From positions 1,913,704-1,977,703 of the forward strand of contig CP012158.1 in NCBI GenBank assembly GCA_001189275.1: a DNA stretch of 64,000 nucleotides, written 5' to 3'. This DNA is from Pyrobaculum sp. WP30 (GTDB taxonomy: Archaea; Thermoproteota; Thermoprotei; Thermoproteales; Thermoproteaceae). Positions within the stretch are counted from its first letter, which is position 1, and every line of letters begins with the position of its first letter. Position numbers and translations under genes: made by a program. The notes under the pieces are model-generated. The model was not told the origin of the DNA. It did not search any database and saw only the letters and a program-made list of their open reading frames with translations. Shown here in pieces: positions 15,735 through 24,664 of this stretch.

Positions 15735-17333
15735 ATGCCAGCCCCGCAGTTTGACGTGATTCTGACCGCCGACAGATCCATGATGTCTAACTACCACCGC
15801 AAGGAGTTTCTGGGGTTCGGCACGACGGGACCTATCTTTGTAGAGCTCCCCTTCGGCCTCTCGGAGAGGTTTCACTCTTTTCTTTTCGCCCCTAAGCTCA
15901 AGACAGACAGACGGGGCAGGCCTGTGGAGGCTCCCTACGGCATGAGGAAGATCGAGGCTAAGCTACTCGACGCGGGCATAAACGCCGCCGTGATAGACCC
16001 AGACCACGTCCACAAATATATCCCGCACGCCAAGGTGCTCATGTTAAGCCACCATGACTACTTCGGCCTCAACCCGCCGAGTAGCACCTGGGGCGTGATG
16101 GTCGGCAAGGAGCCCATGAACGCCCTCTTCTTCCGGCGCTTCATGGAACGTGTAGCACCCCTAGTCAGAGACGCCAAGGCCAAAAACGGGCTGAAGGTCA
16201 TGGTTGGGGGTCCCGCGGCGTGGCAGTGGCTCTACTTCCCCGAGCTGGTGGAGAGGTGGGGCATAGACACCGTATTCGACGGAGAGGGAGAAAAACTCAT
16301 TGTCGACATCGTGAGACGCGCTCTAGACGGCGAGCCGCTCCCGAGATATGTCTACGTCGGCGTGCAGGAGGCGCCTAGTCTCGAGGAGATATCCACGATA
16401 AGGTACCCCAGCATCAACGGGCTTGTGGAGATAGGGAGGGGGTGTCCAAGGGGCTGTGCCTTCTGCCCTGTGACTCTGAGGGCCTTGAGGTGGTACCCGT
16501 TGGAAAAAATCGAGCAGGAGTTAAAGGTCAACAAGGAGGCGGGCATAGTGGACGGGCTGTTGCATGCAGACGAGGTGCCGCTCTATGGCTCCACCGGCGT
16601 GGAGCCCAACCCAGAGAAGTTGATTGCGCTCCACAAACTAGCGAAGCGGTATTACAGGAAGATAAGCTGGAGTCACAGCACGCTCGTCGCCGTGTATCAC
16701 GGCGAAAGGAAGATGGGGAAGCTCTTTACTAAACTATCTGAGATCATTATAGACGAACACCAAGACTGGTGGGGGGCTCAGATAGGGCTTGAGACTGGAT
16801 CCATACGGCTGGCTCGCAAAATAATGCCGGGCAAGGTGGCGCCGTACAAGATAGATCAATGGCATGACATAGTAGTGGAGGCCGCCGCGATTATGCACGA
16901 GATCCGCCTGATCCCCGCTATTACAATCATCGTAGGCCTCCCCGACGAACAGCCGGAGGACGTGGTGGAGACAATTGAGCTGATCGAGAGGCTCAGGCCC
17001 CACAGGAGCTTGATCGTGCCGCTGTTTTACGTGCCCATGAGCCACGTGAGGAGCGAGAAGGCGGGCTGGCTGGACAAGGTAAACCTCTACCCTGAGCATG
17101 TAGATTTGTTGAAGGTCGTGGCTAGGCACTCCATACACTGGGCTAAGGACATAGTAAACAAGTTCTACTTCAAGGGACCGCAGTATGCGCTGGTGAAGCT
17201 ACTAGTGAACTACTTCATCGGCTACGTAGAGAAGCGGCTAAACAAGATAGAGGAGGATGTGGAGCGTTACAAAGAGACGCTTCGGCAAGCTAGGGCCGCC
17301 GCGAGGAAGGAGGTCCTCACCTTCGCCTCCTAA
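15735..17333 (+). CDS. Radical SAM protein, B12-binding-like N-terminus
   Basis: 532 aa from ATG 15735 (539 if the ATG at 15714 is used). The N-terminal ~200 residues have a Rossmann-like pattern (GINAAVIDPDHVHKYIPHAKVLMLSHHD, then LKVMVGGPAAWQW), as in B12-binding-domain radical SAM enzymes. The 4Fe-4S motif is GRGCPRGCAFCPV (CxxxCxxC). A TIM-barrel core follows with GLETGS and ITIIVGLPDEQPEDV. The C-terminus is coiled-coil-like and basic. The substrate is unknown; such enzymes often act in methylthiolation or cofactor chemistry. The stop interlocks with the convergent gene (CTAA). Confidence 0.8.
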   Translation: MPAPQFDVILTADRSMMSNYHRKEFLGFGTTGPIFVELPFGLSERFHSFLFAPKLKTDRRGRPVEAPYGMRKIEAKLLDAGINAAVIDPDHVHKYIPHAKVLMLSHHDYFGLNPPSSTWGVMVGKEPMNALFFRRFMERVAPLVRDAKAKNGLKVMVGGPAAWQWLYFPELVERWGIDTVFDGEGEKLIVDIVRRALDGEPLPRYVYVGVQEAPSLEEISTIRYPSINGLVEIGRGCPRGCAFCPVTLRALRWYPLEKIEQELKVNKEAGIVDGLLHADEVPLYGSTGVEPNPEKLIALHKLAKRYYRKISWSHSTLVAVYHGERKMGKLFTKLSEIIIDEHQDWWGAQIGLETGSIRLARKIMPGKVAPYKIDQWHDIVVEAAAIMHEIRLIPAITIIVGLPDEQPEDVVETIELIERLRPHRSLIVPLFYVPMSHVRSEKAGWLDKVNLYPEHVDLLKVVARHSIHWAKDIVNKFYFKGPQYALVKLLVNYFIGYVEKRLNKIEEDVERYKETLRQARAAARKEVLTFAS

Positions 17334-17770
17334 CCCGTCAACCTCTTCTTGATCTCGCTCCTCAGGTCCACCTCAACACCCACCTTTGCGAGCCCCAGCA
17401 CCTTCGCCAGGAGGCAGACAAGGCCGCACCGCCTGCAACAACTCAGCGCCACCTCTTCTCCGCATTCCACCTCGCCCCCGCCGCAGATAAGGCTGTCTAT
17501 GTATCCCCACGCCTTTTCTAGCAACGGCGCCCGCGCCGTCTTTTTCTCAAACGCCACGGAGTTCGCAATGCCGTATACGTCGGTTATGTACAACACGGAC
17601 TTTATCTTCAGCCTAGACGCGAGCGACGTCATACACGGCAGAGACCTCGGCACAAGCGCGCCGCCGCAGAGCTCCACGACTTTTCTAAACTCCTCAAGAG
17701 CCGCATCATCCGCCTCCACATACGCCAGAAGACCGCTTCTCCAGTCTATCAACGCCACGCCTCGGTGCAC
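17330..17770 (-). CDS. Cysteine-containing hypothetical protein
   Basis: 146 aa from GTG 17770, with a tatttata element about 25 bp upstream. A longer frame to 17824 would include the promoter. Cysteines cluster near residues 94-120 (LICGGGEVECGEEVALSCCRRCGLVC), suggesting a metal or Fe-S site. The sequence around RSGLLAYVEADDAALEEF looks globular. No family recognised. Confidence 0.55.
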   Translation of the reverse strand: MHRGVALIDWRSGLLAYVEADDAALEEFRKVVELCGGALVPRSLPCMTSLASRLKIKSVLYITDVYGIANSVAFEKKTARAPLLEKAWGYIDSLICGGGEVECGEEVALSCCRRCGLVCLLAKVLGLAKVGVEVDLRSEIKKRLTG

Positions 17771-17948
17771 GGCTCTAGAAGAAAGCCTATATAAATAATA
17801 GATCAGCAGGCCCCCTTCTTTCACGACAGAACGTCTACGCTTTACATACGGCGCATAAGCCTTCAGAGAACGAGACGCGATGAGCCAGAGGGCCGACGCG
17901 GCGGTGCCGCGTGAACAATCTTTATAGATAGGTTTCTTTCAAGAGGCC

Positions 17949-18263
17949 ATGACAACGGAGCTGTGCTTCGCCTGCACGGATCAAGGCTACGCGAGGCCCG
18001 TCACGACTGTTAAGTGCACGGTCTGCAGGAAGGAGGTGAGCTGGAGAGGTGTGGTGTCGCACTACATGGAGCACGGCAAGAAGAGCGGCAACGACGTGGT
18101 GTGTCCCATCTGCAACACAAAGGTCAAGAGCCAGGAATACAGACGCCACGTGAGGATGCATTTCGTGGCCAGGAGAGATACGTCCTATATATGCAACGTC
18201 TGCGGCAGAGGCTTCATAACGCTGAGGTCGTTGCTCGTCCACATAATGAAGACACACGAGTAA
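17949..18263 (+). CDS. C2H2-type zinc-finger protein (three fingers)
   Basis: 104 aa built of zinc knuckles. An N-terminal CxxC (CFAC) is followed by three eukaryote-like CxxC..H..H fingers: CTVC..HYMEH, CPIC..HVRMH and CNVC..HIMKTH. The last, with F/L core residues (RGFITLRSLLVHIMKTH), is a textbook C2H2 finger. Nucleic-acid binding is inferred, as regulator or RNA-binding protein. ATG 17949 follows a tctttatagat box (about 17919-17929). The stop TAA overlaps the ATG of the CDP-archaeol synthase gene (TAATG), so the two form an operon. Confidence 0.75.
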   Translation: MTTELCFACTDQGYARPVTTVKCTVCRKEVSWRGVVSHYMEHGKKSGNDVVCPICNTKVKSQEYRRHVRMHFVARRDTSYICNVCGRGFITLRSLLVHIMKTHE

Positions 18264-18757
18264 TGGATCTTGTCCAGTTTTTTCTCCTCATCTGGCCTCC
18301 CTACGTCGCCAACGGCTCCGCGGTTTTTGCGGGACGGCTGAGGCAGCGCCACCCCCTCGACTTCGGCCGGCGCTTCAGAGACGGGAGGCGGATCTTCGGC
18401 GACGGCAAGACCTTCGAGGGACTCGCCATAGGGATCGCCGCGGGGACGTTGCTGGGCTACGCCCCCAACCTGATACGCCCATACCTATCGCTGTTGGACG
18501 CGTTTGTGTTGTCTCTCGCCGCGGTCCTCGGCGATCTTGCTGGCGCCTTTATTAAACGCCGTCTATGCATGCCTAGGGGGTACCCGGCGTTTCCTCTTGA
18601 CCAGCTAGACTTCGTACTCACAGCCCTCCTAGTCTTCAGCCTCTACAAAGATATCCCTCCCGAATACGTAGCCCTGGCGGCTGTGCTGACCCCCATTATA
18701 CACCGCGGCACGAACTACGCCGCGTATCTCCTAGGCCTCAAGAAGGAGCCGTGGTAA
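18263..18757 (+). CDS. carS: CDP-archaeol synthase
   Basis: 164-aa integral membrane enzyme that transfers CMP from CTP to unsaturated archaeol phosphate, giving the activated precursor of archaeal phospholipids. Signature elements: PPYVANGSAVFAG at the N-terminus, RRIFGDGKTFEGLAIGIAAG (GDGKT..G), AVLGDLAGAFIKRRL, and PLDQLDFVL. Four or five hydrophobic helices are visible. The start ATG overlaps the stop of the C2H2 protein by one base. Confidence 0.88.
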   Translation: MDLVQFFLLIWPPYVANGSAVFAGRLRQRHPLDFGRRFRDGRRIFGDGKTFEGLAIGIAAGTLLGYAPNLIRPYLSLLDAFVLSLAAVLGDLAGAFIKRRLCMPRGYPAFPLDQLDFVLTALLVFSLYKDIPPEYVALAAVLTPIIHRGTNYAAYLLGLKKEPW

Positions 18758-18785
18758 GTTTTTAAAAAGCTCCTATCTGCTTCTT

Positions 18786-19076
18786 ATGCACATCGTTGTC
18801 GGCGACCGGTCTACAGTGGCGCTTTTCAAGCTGATGGGGTTCGAGGGGAAGACCATAGAGGACCCCTCGGAGGCGTTGGAGTACCTCAGGAAAAACCTTG
18901 AAACATACGATGTGATCTTCGTGACGTCTAAAATCGCCAAGGCCATCAGGAAGGACCTAGACGAAATTAGGATAAGGAACCCGCGGAAGCTGGTTGTAGA
19001 GGTGCCCAGCGTCGAGGAGGGCATGGAGCGCGAAGTCAACTACCTACAGATCGTCAGACAGGTCCTAGGCGGGTAG
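18786..19076 (+). CDS. atpF: A-type ATP synthase subunit F
   Basis: 96 aa with the subunit-F Rossmann-like fold (HIVVGDRSTVALFKLMGFEG .. YDVIFVTSKIAKAIRKDLDEI .. PRKLVVEVPS). It sits in the stalk of the A-type ATP synthase. ATG 18786 is preceded at about 25 bp by gtttttaaaaag, so the gene has its own leaderless promoter ahead of subunits E and A. Confidence 0.88.
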   Translation: MHIVVGDRSTVALFKLMGFEGKTIEDPSEALEYLRKNLETYDVIFVTSKIAKAIRKDLDEIRIRNPRKLVVEVPSVEEGMEREVNYLQIVRQVLGG

Positions 19077-19125
19077 CCCAAGCTGTAACGCGGATAATTT
19101 ATAAAGACCGCCAATAGACGGCAAT

Positions 19126-19692
19126 ATGTCACTTTTCGAAGACCTAATTAATTCGAAGATCAGAGAACTTGAGGAGCTTAGGCAAAACCTCCCCGTAGAC
19201 ATTGAGAGCAAGATCAGGCGGGAGGTAGACGCCGCCCTCAGCAAGTTCTCAGCGCAGATAGCCAATGTCGAGAGCGAGGTGACGCTTGAGAAGGAGCGTA
19301 TACTCTACGACGCAGTTGTGGAGTCGCGGAGGAAGATAGCCGAGACGTATGAACAGCTTCTAAAGGATTTGATAGAGGCTGTATACAACGAGGTGGACAA
19401 GGCGAGAGGGACTGAGAGATACATAAAATTCCTGACATCGCTTATAGAAAACGCCGTTAACTATGTACAGAGCAGAGATGTAATTATATACACATCTCCA
19501 AAAGACAGGGGTGTTGTAGAGACCGTAGCCAGGTCCCTCGGGCTCACCGGCATGGTGGCTGAAAAGGACATACGCGGCGGGGTAATCGTCGCCGCAAGAG
19601 ACGGAAGCGTCGCCGTCGACTATTCGCTGGAGACCCTTCTGGCGAATAAAATAGATGATTTAAAACACCTCCTCTACTCGGAGACGGTATGA
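19126..19692 (+). CDS. atpE: A-type ATP synthase subunit E
   Basis: 188 aa with a long N-terminal coiled coil (residues about 5-75: [19 protein letters not shown] .. [20 protein letters not shown]) and a C-terminal alpha/beta domain with [11 protein letters not shown] and [25 protein letters not shown], typical of the peripheral-stalk subunit E. A TATA box (aatttataaag, about 19095-19105) precedes ATG 19126. It overlaps atpA by an ATGA. Confidence 0.9.
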   Translation: MSLFEDLINSKIRELEELRQNLPVDIESKIRREVDAALSKFSAQIANVESEVTLEKERILYDAVVESRRKIAETYEQLLKDLIEAVYNEVDKARGTERYIKFLTSLIENAVNYVQSRDVIIYTSPKDRGVVETVARSLGLTGMVAEKDIRGGVIVAARDGSVAVDYSLETLLANKIDDLKHLLYSETV

Positions 19693-21473
19693 GCGGGAAA
19701 ATCGAATACATATCGGGGCCCGTCGTAAAGGCGGATCTGCCAGGCGCAAGGCTCTACGAGCTGGTCTTTGTCGGGGAAATCAAGCTGTTTGGCGAGGTGG
19801 TGAGGATACAAGGCGACAAGGCCTTTATCCAGGTGTATGAAGACACCACGGGTCTTAAGCCGGGGGAGCCTGTTGTGAGGAGCGGGGAGCCGCTGAGCGC
19901 GTGGCTGGGCCCCACTATAATAGGCAAGATCTACGACGGCGTCCAGAGACCGCTTAAGAACATAGAGGAGATTTCTAAGAACCCGTTCATCGCCCGCGGC
20001 ATAGGTTACGACCAAGCGCCGCCCCTCGACTTAAAGGCGGAGTTTGACTTTAAACCCGCCGTTAAGCCCGGCGAGGAGGTGCATCCCGGCGACGTGATCG
20101 GCGACGTGAAGGAGACCGAGCTCATGACTCACTATATTCTGTATCCACCTCTGCCTGACCACACGCCCGGCGTGGTGGAGTGGGTGGCCGACGGCAAGTA
20201 TAAGGTAGACGACGTAATTGCCAGGGTCAAGACCAAGCGGGGCGTGGTAGAAGTAAAGATGTGGCACAAGTGGCCCGTGAGGAGGCCGAGGCCGTTTAGG
20301 GAGAAGCTACCGCCTGTGGAGCCGCTGATCACGGGCGTCCGCACAGTAGACACCATGTTTCCCATAGCCAGGGGCGGCACGGCGGCTGTGCCCGGGCCGT
20401 TCGGCTCCGGGAAGACTGTCATGATACGTACGCTTTCTATGTTTGCCCAGAGCCGTTTCATCATACCGGTGCTCTGCGGCGAGCGCGGCAACGAGGCCGC
20501 CGACGCCCTGCAGGGCCTCCTCAAGCTGAAGGACCCCACCACCGGCAGGTCTCTCTTGGAGAGAACCACGATTATCGTTAACACGTCTAACATGCCTGTG
20601 GCAGCCAGAGAAGCTTCTGTCTACATGGGCACCACGTTGGGTGAGTACTTCCGCGACCAGGGATACGACGTGTTGGTGCTTGCCGACTCCACCTCGCGCT
20701 GGGCCGAGGCCATGCGCGAAGTGGCGTTGCGTATAGGCGAGATGCCGTCTGAAGAGGGGTACCCGGCTTATCTGCCGACGAGACTCGCCGAGTTTTACGA
20801 ACGCGCCGGCCGCGTTGTGCTGGTGGGAAGCAAGGAGCGCGTGGGTTCTCTCACAATCGCCGCGTCGGTGAGCCCGCCAGGAGGCGACTTCACAGAGCCA
20901 GTTACGTCAAATACCCTTCGTTTCATCGGCGCCTTCTGGCCGCTGTCTCCTAGACTGGCGTATTCAAGGCACTACCCAGCCATAGACTGGCTTGTGGCGT
21001 TCTCCCGCTATGTAGACACCGTGGAGGTGTGGTGGTCGAAGAATGTATCACCTGAGTGGAGGAGAATAAGAGACAGCCTCCAATCGATACTAGTCAAGGA
21101 GGCTGAGTTGCAGGAAATTGTGAGGATTCTCGGCACCGAGGCGTTAAGCGAGTACGAGAAGCACATCCTCAACGTGGCTTTCATGATTAGAGAAGGCTTC
21201 CTGAAGCAGGACGCGTATAACCCCATCGACACGCCGTCGGCCCCCGTTAAACAATTCCTCCTTATGAAGGCCATCTACACCTACTACGAGGAGGGTCTCA
21301 AGGCAATTGAAGCCGGGGTCCCGGCTGCTGTGTTGAGAGAACTAGACGCAGTGAAACGCCTGCCGAGGCTTAGGATGGAGATAACCAACGACGTAGCCAA
21401 AGAGGAGCTCACCAAGTTTATCGAGAGGTTAGCTTCAGAGATCAGAAGTGCAGTAGCTGGGAAAAGATCTTAA
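19689..21473 (+). CDS. atpA: A-type ATP synthase catalytic subunit A
   Basis: 594 aa, full length. Beta-barrel N-terminal domain ([24 protein letters not shown]), the non-homologous bulge domain, Walker A GPFGSGKT (about residue 236), ATPase signature region [14 protein letters not shown] and [31 protein letters not shown], and a C-terminal helical domain. It catalyses ATP synthesis or hydrolysis in the A1 head. No atpB follows: the next plus-strand sequence is a non-coding gap and an ORFan island, so subunits B and D must lie elsewhere. Confidence 0.97.
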   Translation: MSGKIEYISGPVVKADLPGARLYELVFVGEIKLFGEVVRIQGDKAFIQVYEDTTGLKPGEPVVRSGEPLSAWLGPTIIGKIYDGVQRPLKNIEEISKNPFIARGIGYDQAPPLDLKAEFDFKPAVKPGEEVHPGDVIGDVKETELMTHYILYPPLPDHTPGVVEWVADGKYKVDDVIARVKTKRGVVEVKMWHKWPVRRPRPFREKLPPVEPLITGVRTVDTMFPIARGGTAAVPGPFGSGKTVMIRTLSMFAQSRFIIPVLCGERGNEAADALQGLLKLKDPTTGRSLLERTTIIVNTSNMPVAAREASVYMGTTLGEYFRDQGYDVLVLADSTSRWAEAMREVALRIGEMPSEEGYPAYLPTRLAEFYERAGRVVLVGSKERVGSLTIAASVSPPGGDFTEPVTSNTLRFIGAFWPLSPRLAYSRHYPAIDWLVAFSRYVDTVEVWWSKNVSPEWRRIRDSLQSILVKEAELQEIVRILGTEALSEYEKHILNVAFMIREGFLKQDAYNPIDTPSAPVKQFLLMKAIYTYYEEGLKAIEAGVPAAVLRELDAVKRLPRLRMEITNDVAKEELTKFIERLASEIRSAVAGKRS

Positions 21474-21691
21474 TTCTCCACCGCCTTCTGCTTCACAGAC
21501 TCATTCTGAGGCGCCAAGGCCTACCCCTGAGCCGCAGGTCAGCCTCGTCGCGAATGAAATGAGTATAAAGCAATGCAGTCCTTTTGACGTAGACGTTGCC
21601 GTCCTCCACGCCGACGTAGGCCGAAAGACGTTGCCGAGTATACGCAGTTTAAGACGTCGATTTTGACGTGAAAAGTGGGAAGGAGAAGCGG
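21474..21691. other. Gap between atpA and ORFan island, possible gene relic
   Basis: 218 bp without an intact gene. On the minus strand, a short open stretch (about 21530-21650) reads VGVEDGNVYVKRTALLYTHF and continues to a TGA, without a convincing start. An upstream fragment in another frame (KIDVLNCVYSATSFGL) could be its continuation. This looks like the decayed 3' end of an ORFan, but I cannot name it. Confidence 0.3.
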
Positions 21692-22618
21692 CTAGAGCAC
21701 CCTCACGTATTCTCTCGCCGCCGCGGCGAATGCCGGTGGGCTCTTCGGCCTGTATACCTCTCTTGTTCTCTCCTCGTATATCTCGTATCTGCTGAACGCC
21801 AGCTCCAGCGTGACCTCTTTCACCGTGCCGTCCCGGGCGCAGTACGCCCTTAGCTGGTTAAGCGAGAGACAAGCCTCCGACCCGTCCCTCGTCACGTAGG
21901 CCTCTATCATGTAGGGATGGAGGATGCTCGCCGGCCTCTGCCTTATCACATCAACCATCCACGGGAATCTGCGCATAACCTTGGCGATTTCCACCAGCCT
22001 ATCCCTAAGATCCAGCCACTTCTTCACCCAATCAACGCCGAATGCTTGCAACTCCGGCCACTCCTTCAGAAGCTCCTCCACGGGGTCGATCTTGACAACT
22101 AAAGCAGGCTCAGGCGGCTCCTTCATCTTCTCCAGCTCCCGCCTGTAGTCTCTAATTATCTCCTCAACACACTCCTCCACAGAGCGGCAATACGGCTGGT
22201 CCAGCCTCACCCCGTCTACAACAACGCCGCAGAAGACGTCGTACTGATTAACCCCCACACCCACCCTCCTGTATTCATACCACAGCCCGACGTCGTACTT
22301 CTCAGCCAGCTCCCACAATGCATCAGCCACCTGTTGCCTAATGCATCCACCCGCGTCTTCATCCTTCCGCCTTCTCCACCGCTCCTTAGCCTCCCACCTC
22401 CTCCTATCCCTTGAATGCACCCACACGCGATACCGCACGCATACTCCTTTGCGGCACCCCTCAGCCGTCAACACCCCCTCGTAGAGACAGCCGTCGCTGG
22501 CACACCACTCCTTAGGCGGCGGCTCATACTCCACATACTGAAGAATACCCAGCTTCTGAGGCAGTTCAAAAACGGCGGCTGTGGTTTTGATCTTTTTGGT
22601 CGTTGCCGTCATATCCAC
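21692..22618 (-). CDS. Cys-rich ORFan protein (308 aa), probable mobile-island gene
   Basis: 308 aa, unknown. The N-terminal ~100 residues contain cysteines in pairs (EWCASDGCLYEG .. AEGCRKGVCVRY .. GGCIRQQ) and a very basic stretch (SRDRRRWEAKERWRRRKDED). Further Cys occur at DVFCGVV and QPYCRSVEEC. The C-terminal half is helical, with AYVTRDGSEACLSLNQLR. It overlaps the upstream winged-helix gene by 10 bp, so they are co-transcribed. Composition and neighbours (PaREP2b) suggest an element specific to Pyrobaculum or its viruses/plasmids. Confidence 0.65.
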   Translation of the reverse strand: MDMTATTKKIKTTAAVFELPQKLGILQYVEYEPPPKEWCASDGCLYEGVLTAEGCRKGVCVRYRVWVHSRDRRRWEAKERWRRRKDEDAGGCIRQQVADALWELAEKYDVGLWYEYRRVGVGVNQYDVFCGVVVDGVRLDQPYCRSVEECVEEIIRDYRRELEKMKEPPEPALVVKIDPVEELLKEWPELQAFGVDWVKKWLDLRDRLVEIAKVMRRFPWMVDVIRQRPASILHPYMIEAYVTRDGSEACLSLNQLRAYCARDGTVKEVTLELAFSRYEIYEERTREVYRPKSPPAFAAAAREYVRVL

Positions 22619-22869
22619 TTCTTCAAGGCTGTTAAGACCTCCTTTACCGCCCTCCTCTCGATTAGGTCGACTCCCTTCTTGTGCCGCCTCGCCAGTCCCT
22701 TCTCAACCAGACTCATCATAAGGCTGTGCACAGCCCTCCCACACCGCCTATCCATGCCGCATATATCGCGGGTACGCACCGCGACCACGACACCTCTCTC
22801 ACCACTCACACGCCGCTGGACATACAGAAGCAGAGCCGGGAGGTACTGCCTAATCTTCCAGACCTTCAT
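22609..22869 (-). CDS. Winged-helix DNA-binding protein (ORFan)
   Basis: 86 aa. Helix-turn-helix-like order: an N-terminal strand/helix (VWKIRQYLPALLLYVQRR), a central DICGMDRRCGRAVHSLMMSLVEKGLARRH recognition region, and a C-terminal helix ending LTALKKWI. Likely the regulator of the following 308-aa gene, with which it overlaps by 10 bp. ATG 22869 lies only 27 bp from the divergent PaREP2b ATG, so it could control both. Confidence 0.6.
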   Translation of the reverse strand: MKVWKIRQYLPALLLYVQRRVSGERGVVVAVRTRDICGMDRRCGRAVHSLMMSLVEKGLARRHKKGVDLIERRAVKEVLTALKKWI

Positions 22870-22896
22870 ACCCTCATCTTCTTGGCGGCTTTCCTT

Positions 22897-24643
22897 ATGC
22901 TCGCCGTCGTTGTGCCAGCCGCCTCAGCCAGCCTCTTCAGAAGACCCAGCTTCTTGGGCGACGCCAGCCACAGAGCAGCCGCCTGTGGGTTCTTGCCAGC
23001 CGACGGCTTTAAAGGTGGGCTCCGGCTTCGACTTGGCTGGGGCGTTGAAGGAGTTGGAGGCGCTGAGGGACAGGCTAAACGACGACAAGGTGGCTAGAGA
23101 GGTCGTGGCGCCGACCCTCCTGCTTATCCGGGCGGAGAAGCTAGGCGTAAACGAGGCGACGCTGAGGTACTTCGGTGCTGTTATCTCCGGCGCAATAGAC
23201 GGCGACGGGCACGTGTCCGCGGCGCGGAAAGAAGTCGGCTTGACCAGCGGCGAGCGAGAAATCGCCCAGCTTTGGGTAGCCGCCTTGGCGGCGTACGACA
23301 TTAAGGCGGAGGTGAAAAAAGTCGGGAGTGTGTTTCACGTGGTCGCGTCTGGCGATGATGCCGTCAAGCTGGCCAGCCTTTACTTCCTCTTCGGTCCTCC
23401 TCTGCTTGAGGGAGGGGACGATAGGCTTAAGAGCCACAAGCTGGCTGAAGCCGTGAAGCTGGGGGCCGAGGGTCTCAGCGTCAGCTGGGAGGGGCTGAGG
23501 AGGACTCCAAGCGGCCTCGTCGCCGCCGATCTGATAATATCGGAGGGCGGCGCCGCCGTCAAGTACAACGCATATCTGCACGAACACGATGTCTCGCTTG
23601 AATTCCACTCGACGAACCGGAGCCGCGTGGAGCTCGCGGCCCGCCTCCTCAAGCTTGCCGGAGTCACCGCAGAGGTGACGAAGGTGGGCGGCAGAGACGA
23701 GTGGCGGGTCATAGCCACCACCGACAAGCTGGCGGCTGGACACGAAAAACTCAGAAAAGCCCTCGCCGAGATCGTTAGGAGGGCTATGGAGAATAGGTGG
23801 GTGGACGCCGACAGGGCAGAGCGCTGGTTTGAGAAGCTGGAGGAGGGCCTCACGCTGAGGGAGGGATGGCCGAAGTACTACGTAGGGCTGTCCAGTAGTG
23901 GCGGGCTTGAGGTCAGATTCAGCTCCACCAACCCCGACAGCATACAGCGGGAGACGCAACGGCTTATGGACATGGGCCTTGAGGAGGGGAGGCACTTCAC
24001 GGTGAAGATGCCGGAGGAAGGCCGCTTTGGCTACGTCTCGATCCTTAGGGAGGGTTTGGCGTACGCCGCCTGGCTCTCCGTGCACAGCAAGGATAAAGAC
24101 CAGAGGGAGCTGGCGGCCGTGTTCGTGGAGCGCATACTCCAGAGGGCGGAGGAGGCGGGCGACGACGTGCGCAAGAAAGCCGAGGAGATCGTGAAGGAGG
24201 GCAAGGAGAGGGCCTCTCTAGAGCTGAAGGGCTTTGAGAAGAAGGTTGAGGTGGACGGCAAGACATATGTCGTGAAGGTCATAGGCAGAGAAGCCGTTGA
24301 GGAGGGCGAAGGCGGCAGAAAGTTGCTGAGGATTAAAATAACGGCGGAGGTGGACGGCGTACTGCGCGAGTACACTATCACTTACAGCAGGCGCGGAGCC
24401 GGCAACGCGGCCGTGGGCTTCGCCACGGCTAGGGCCGACGCGCCAGGCGGCAGAGAGGCAGACGCCGAGAGACTCGCCGCCGTGGTAGAGGCGCTGACAG
24501 GAAAGAGGCCAAGGGTGTACCGCAAGAAGAACGGCCAGATAGTGTTAGAGTGCGGCAGAGAGCACCTAGACGGCTTCATGCGTTACGCCGAACTCGCAGA
24601 CGCCATCACGAGGTGGCTGGAGGAGACAGGTCGCCGGTACTAG
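22897..24643 (+). CDS. PaREP2b-type repeat protein, frameshifted near N-terminus
   Basis: The bulk (about 540 residues) matches the Pyrobaculum PaREP2b family from memory: FDLAGALKELEALRDRL, RYFGAVISGAIDGDGHVSAA, GPPLLEGGDDRLKSHKLAEAV, LTLREGWPKYYVGL, FEKKVEVDGKTYVVKVIG and LECGREHLDGFMRYAELADA. The usual N-terminal part (LFRRPSFLGDASHRAAACGF, from ATG 22897) is in another frame, and the two meet at the GGTGGG run at 23014-23019. The shift is +1 or -2. A GTG at 23015 could start the second frame alone. PaREP2b is a multicopy family, so this marks an inserted or duplicated element. Function unknown. Confidence 0.85.
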
Positions 24644-24664
24644 GCCGTATAGTTCCTCGCGGGA

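Noticed and set aside
22415-22890. N-terminal extension of PaREP2b back to 22415
   Set aside because: It is antisense to the winged-helix and 308-aa genes, has Ser/Arg/Pro-rich composition and no family similarity. The true N-terminal segment of the family is in another frame starting near 22897.
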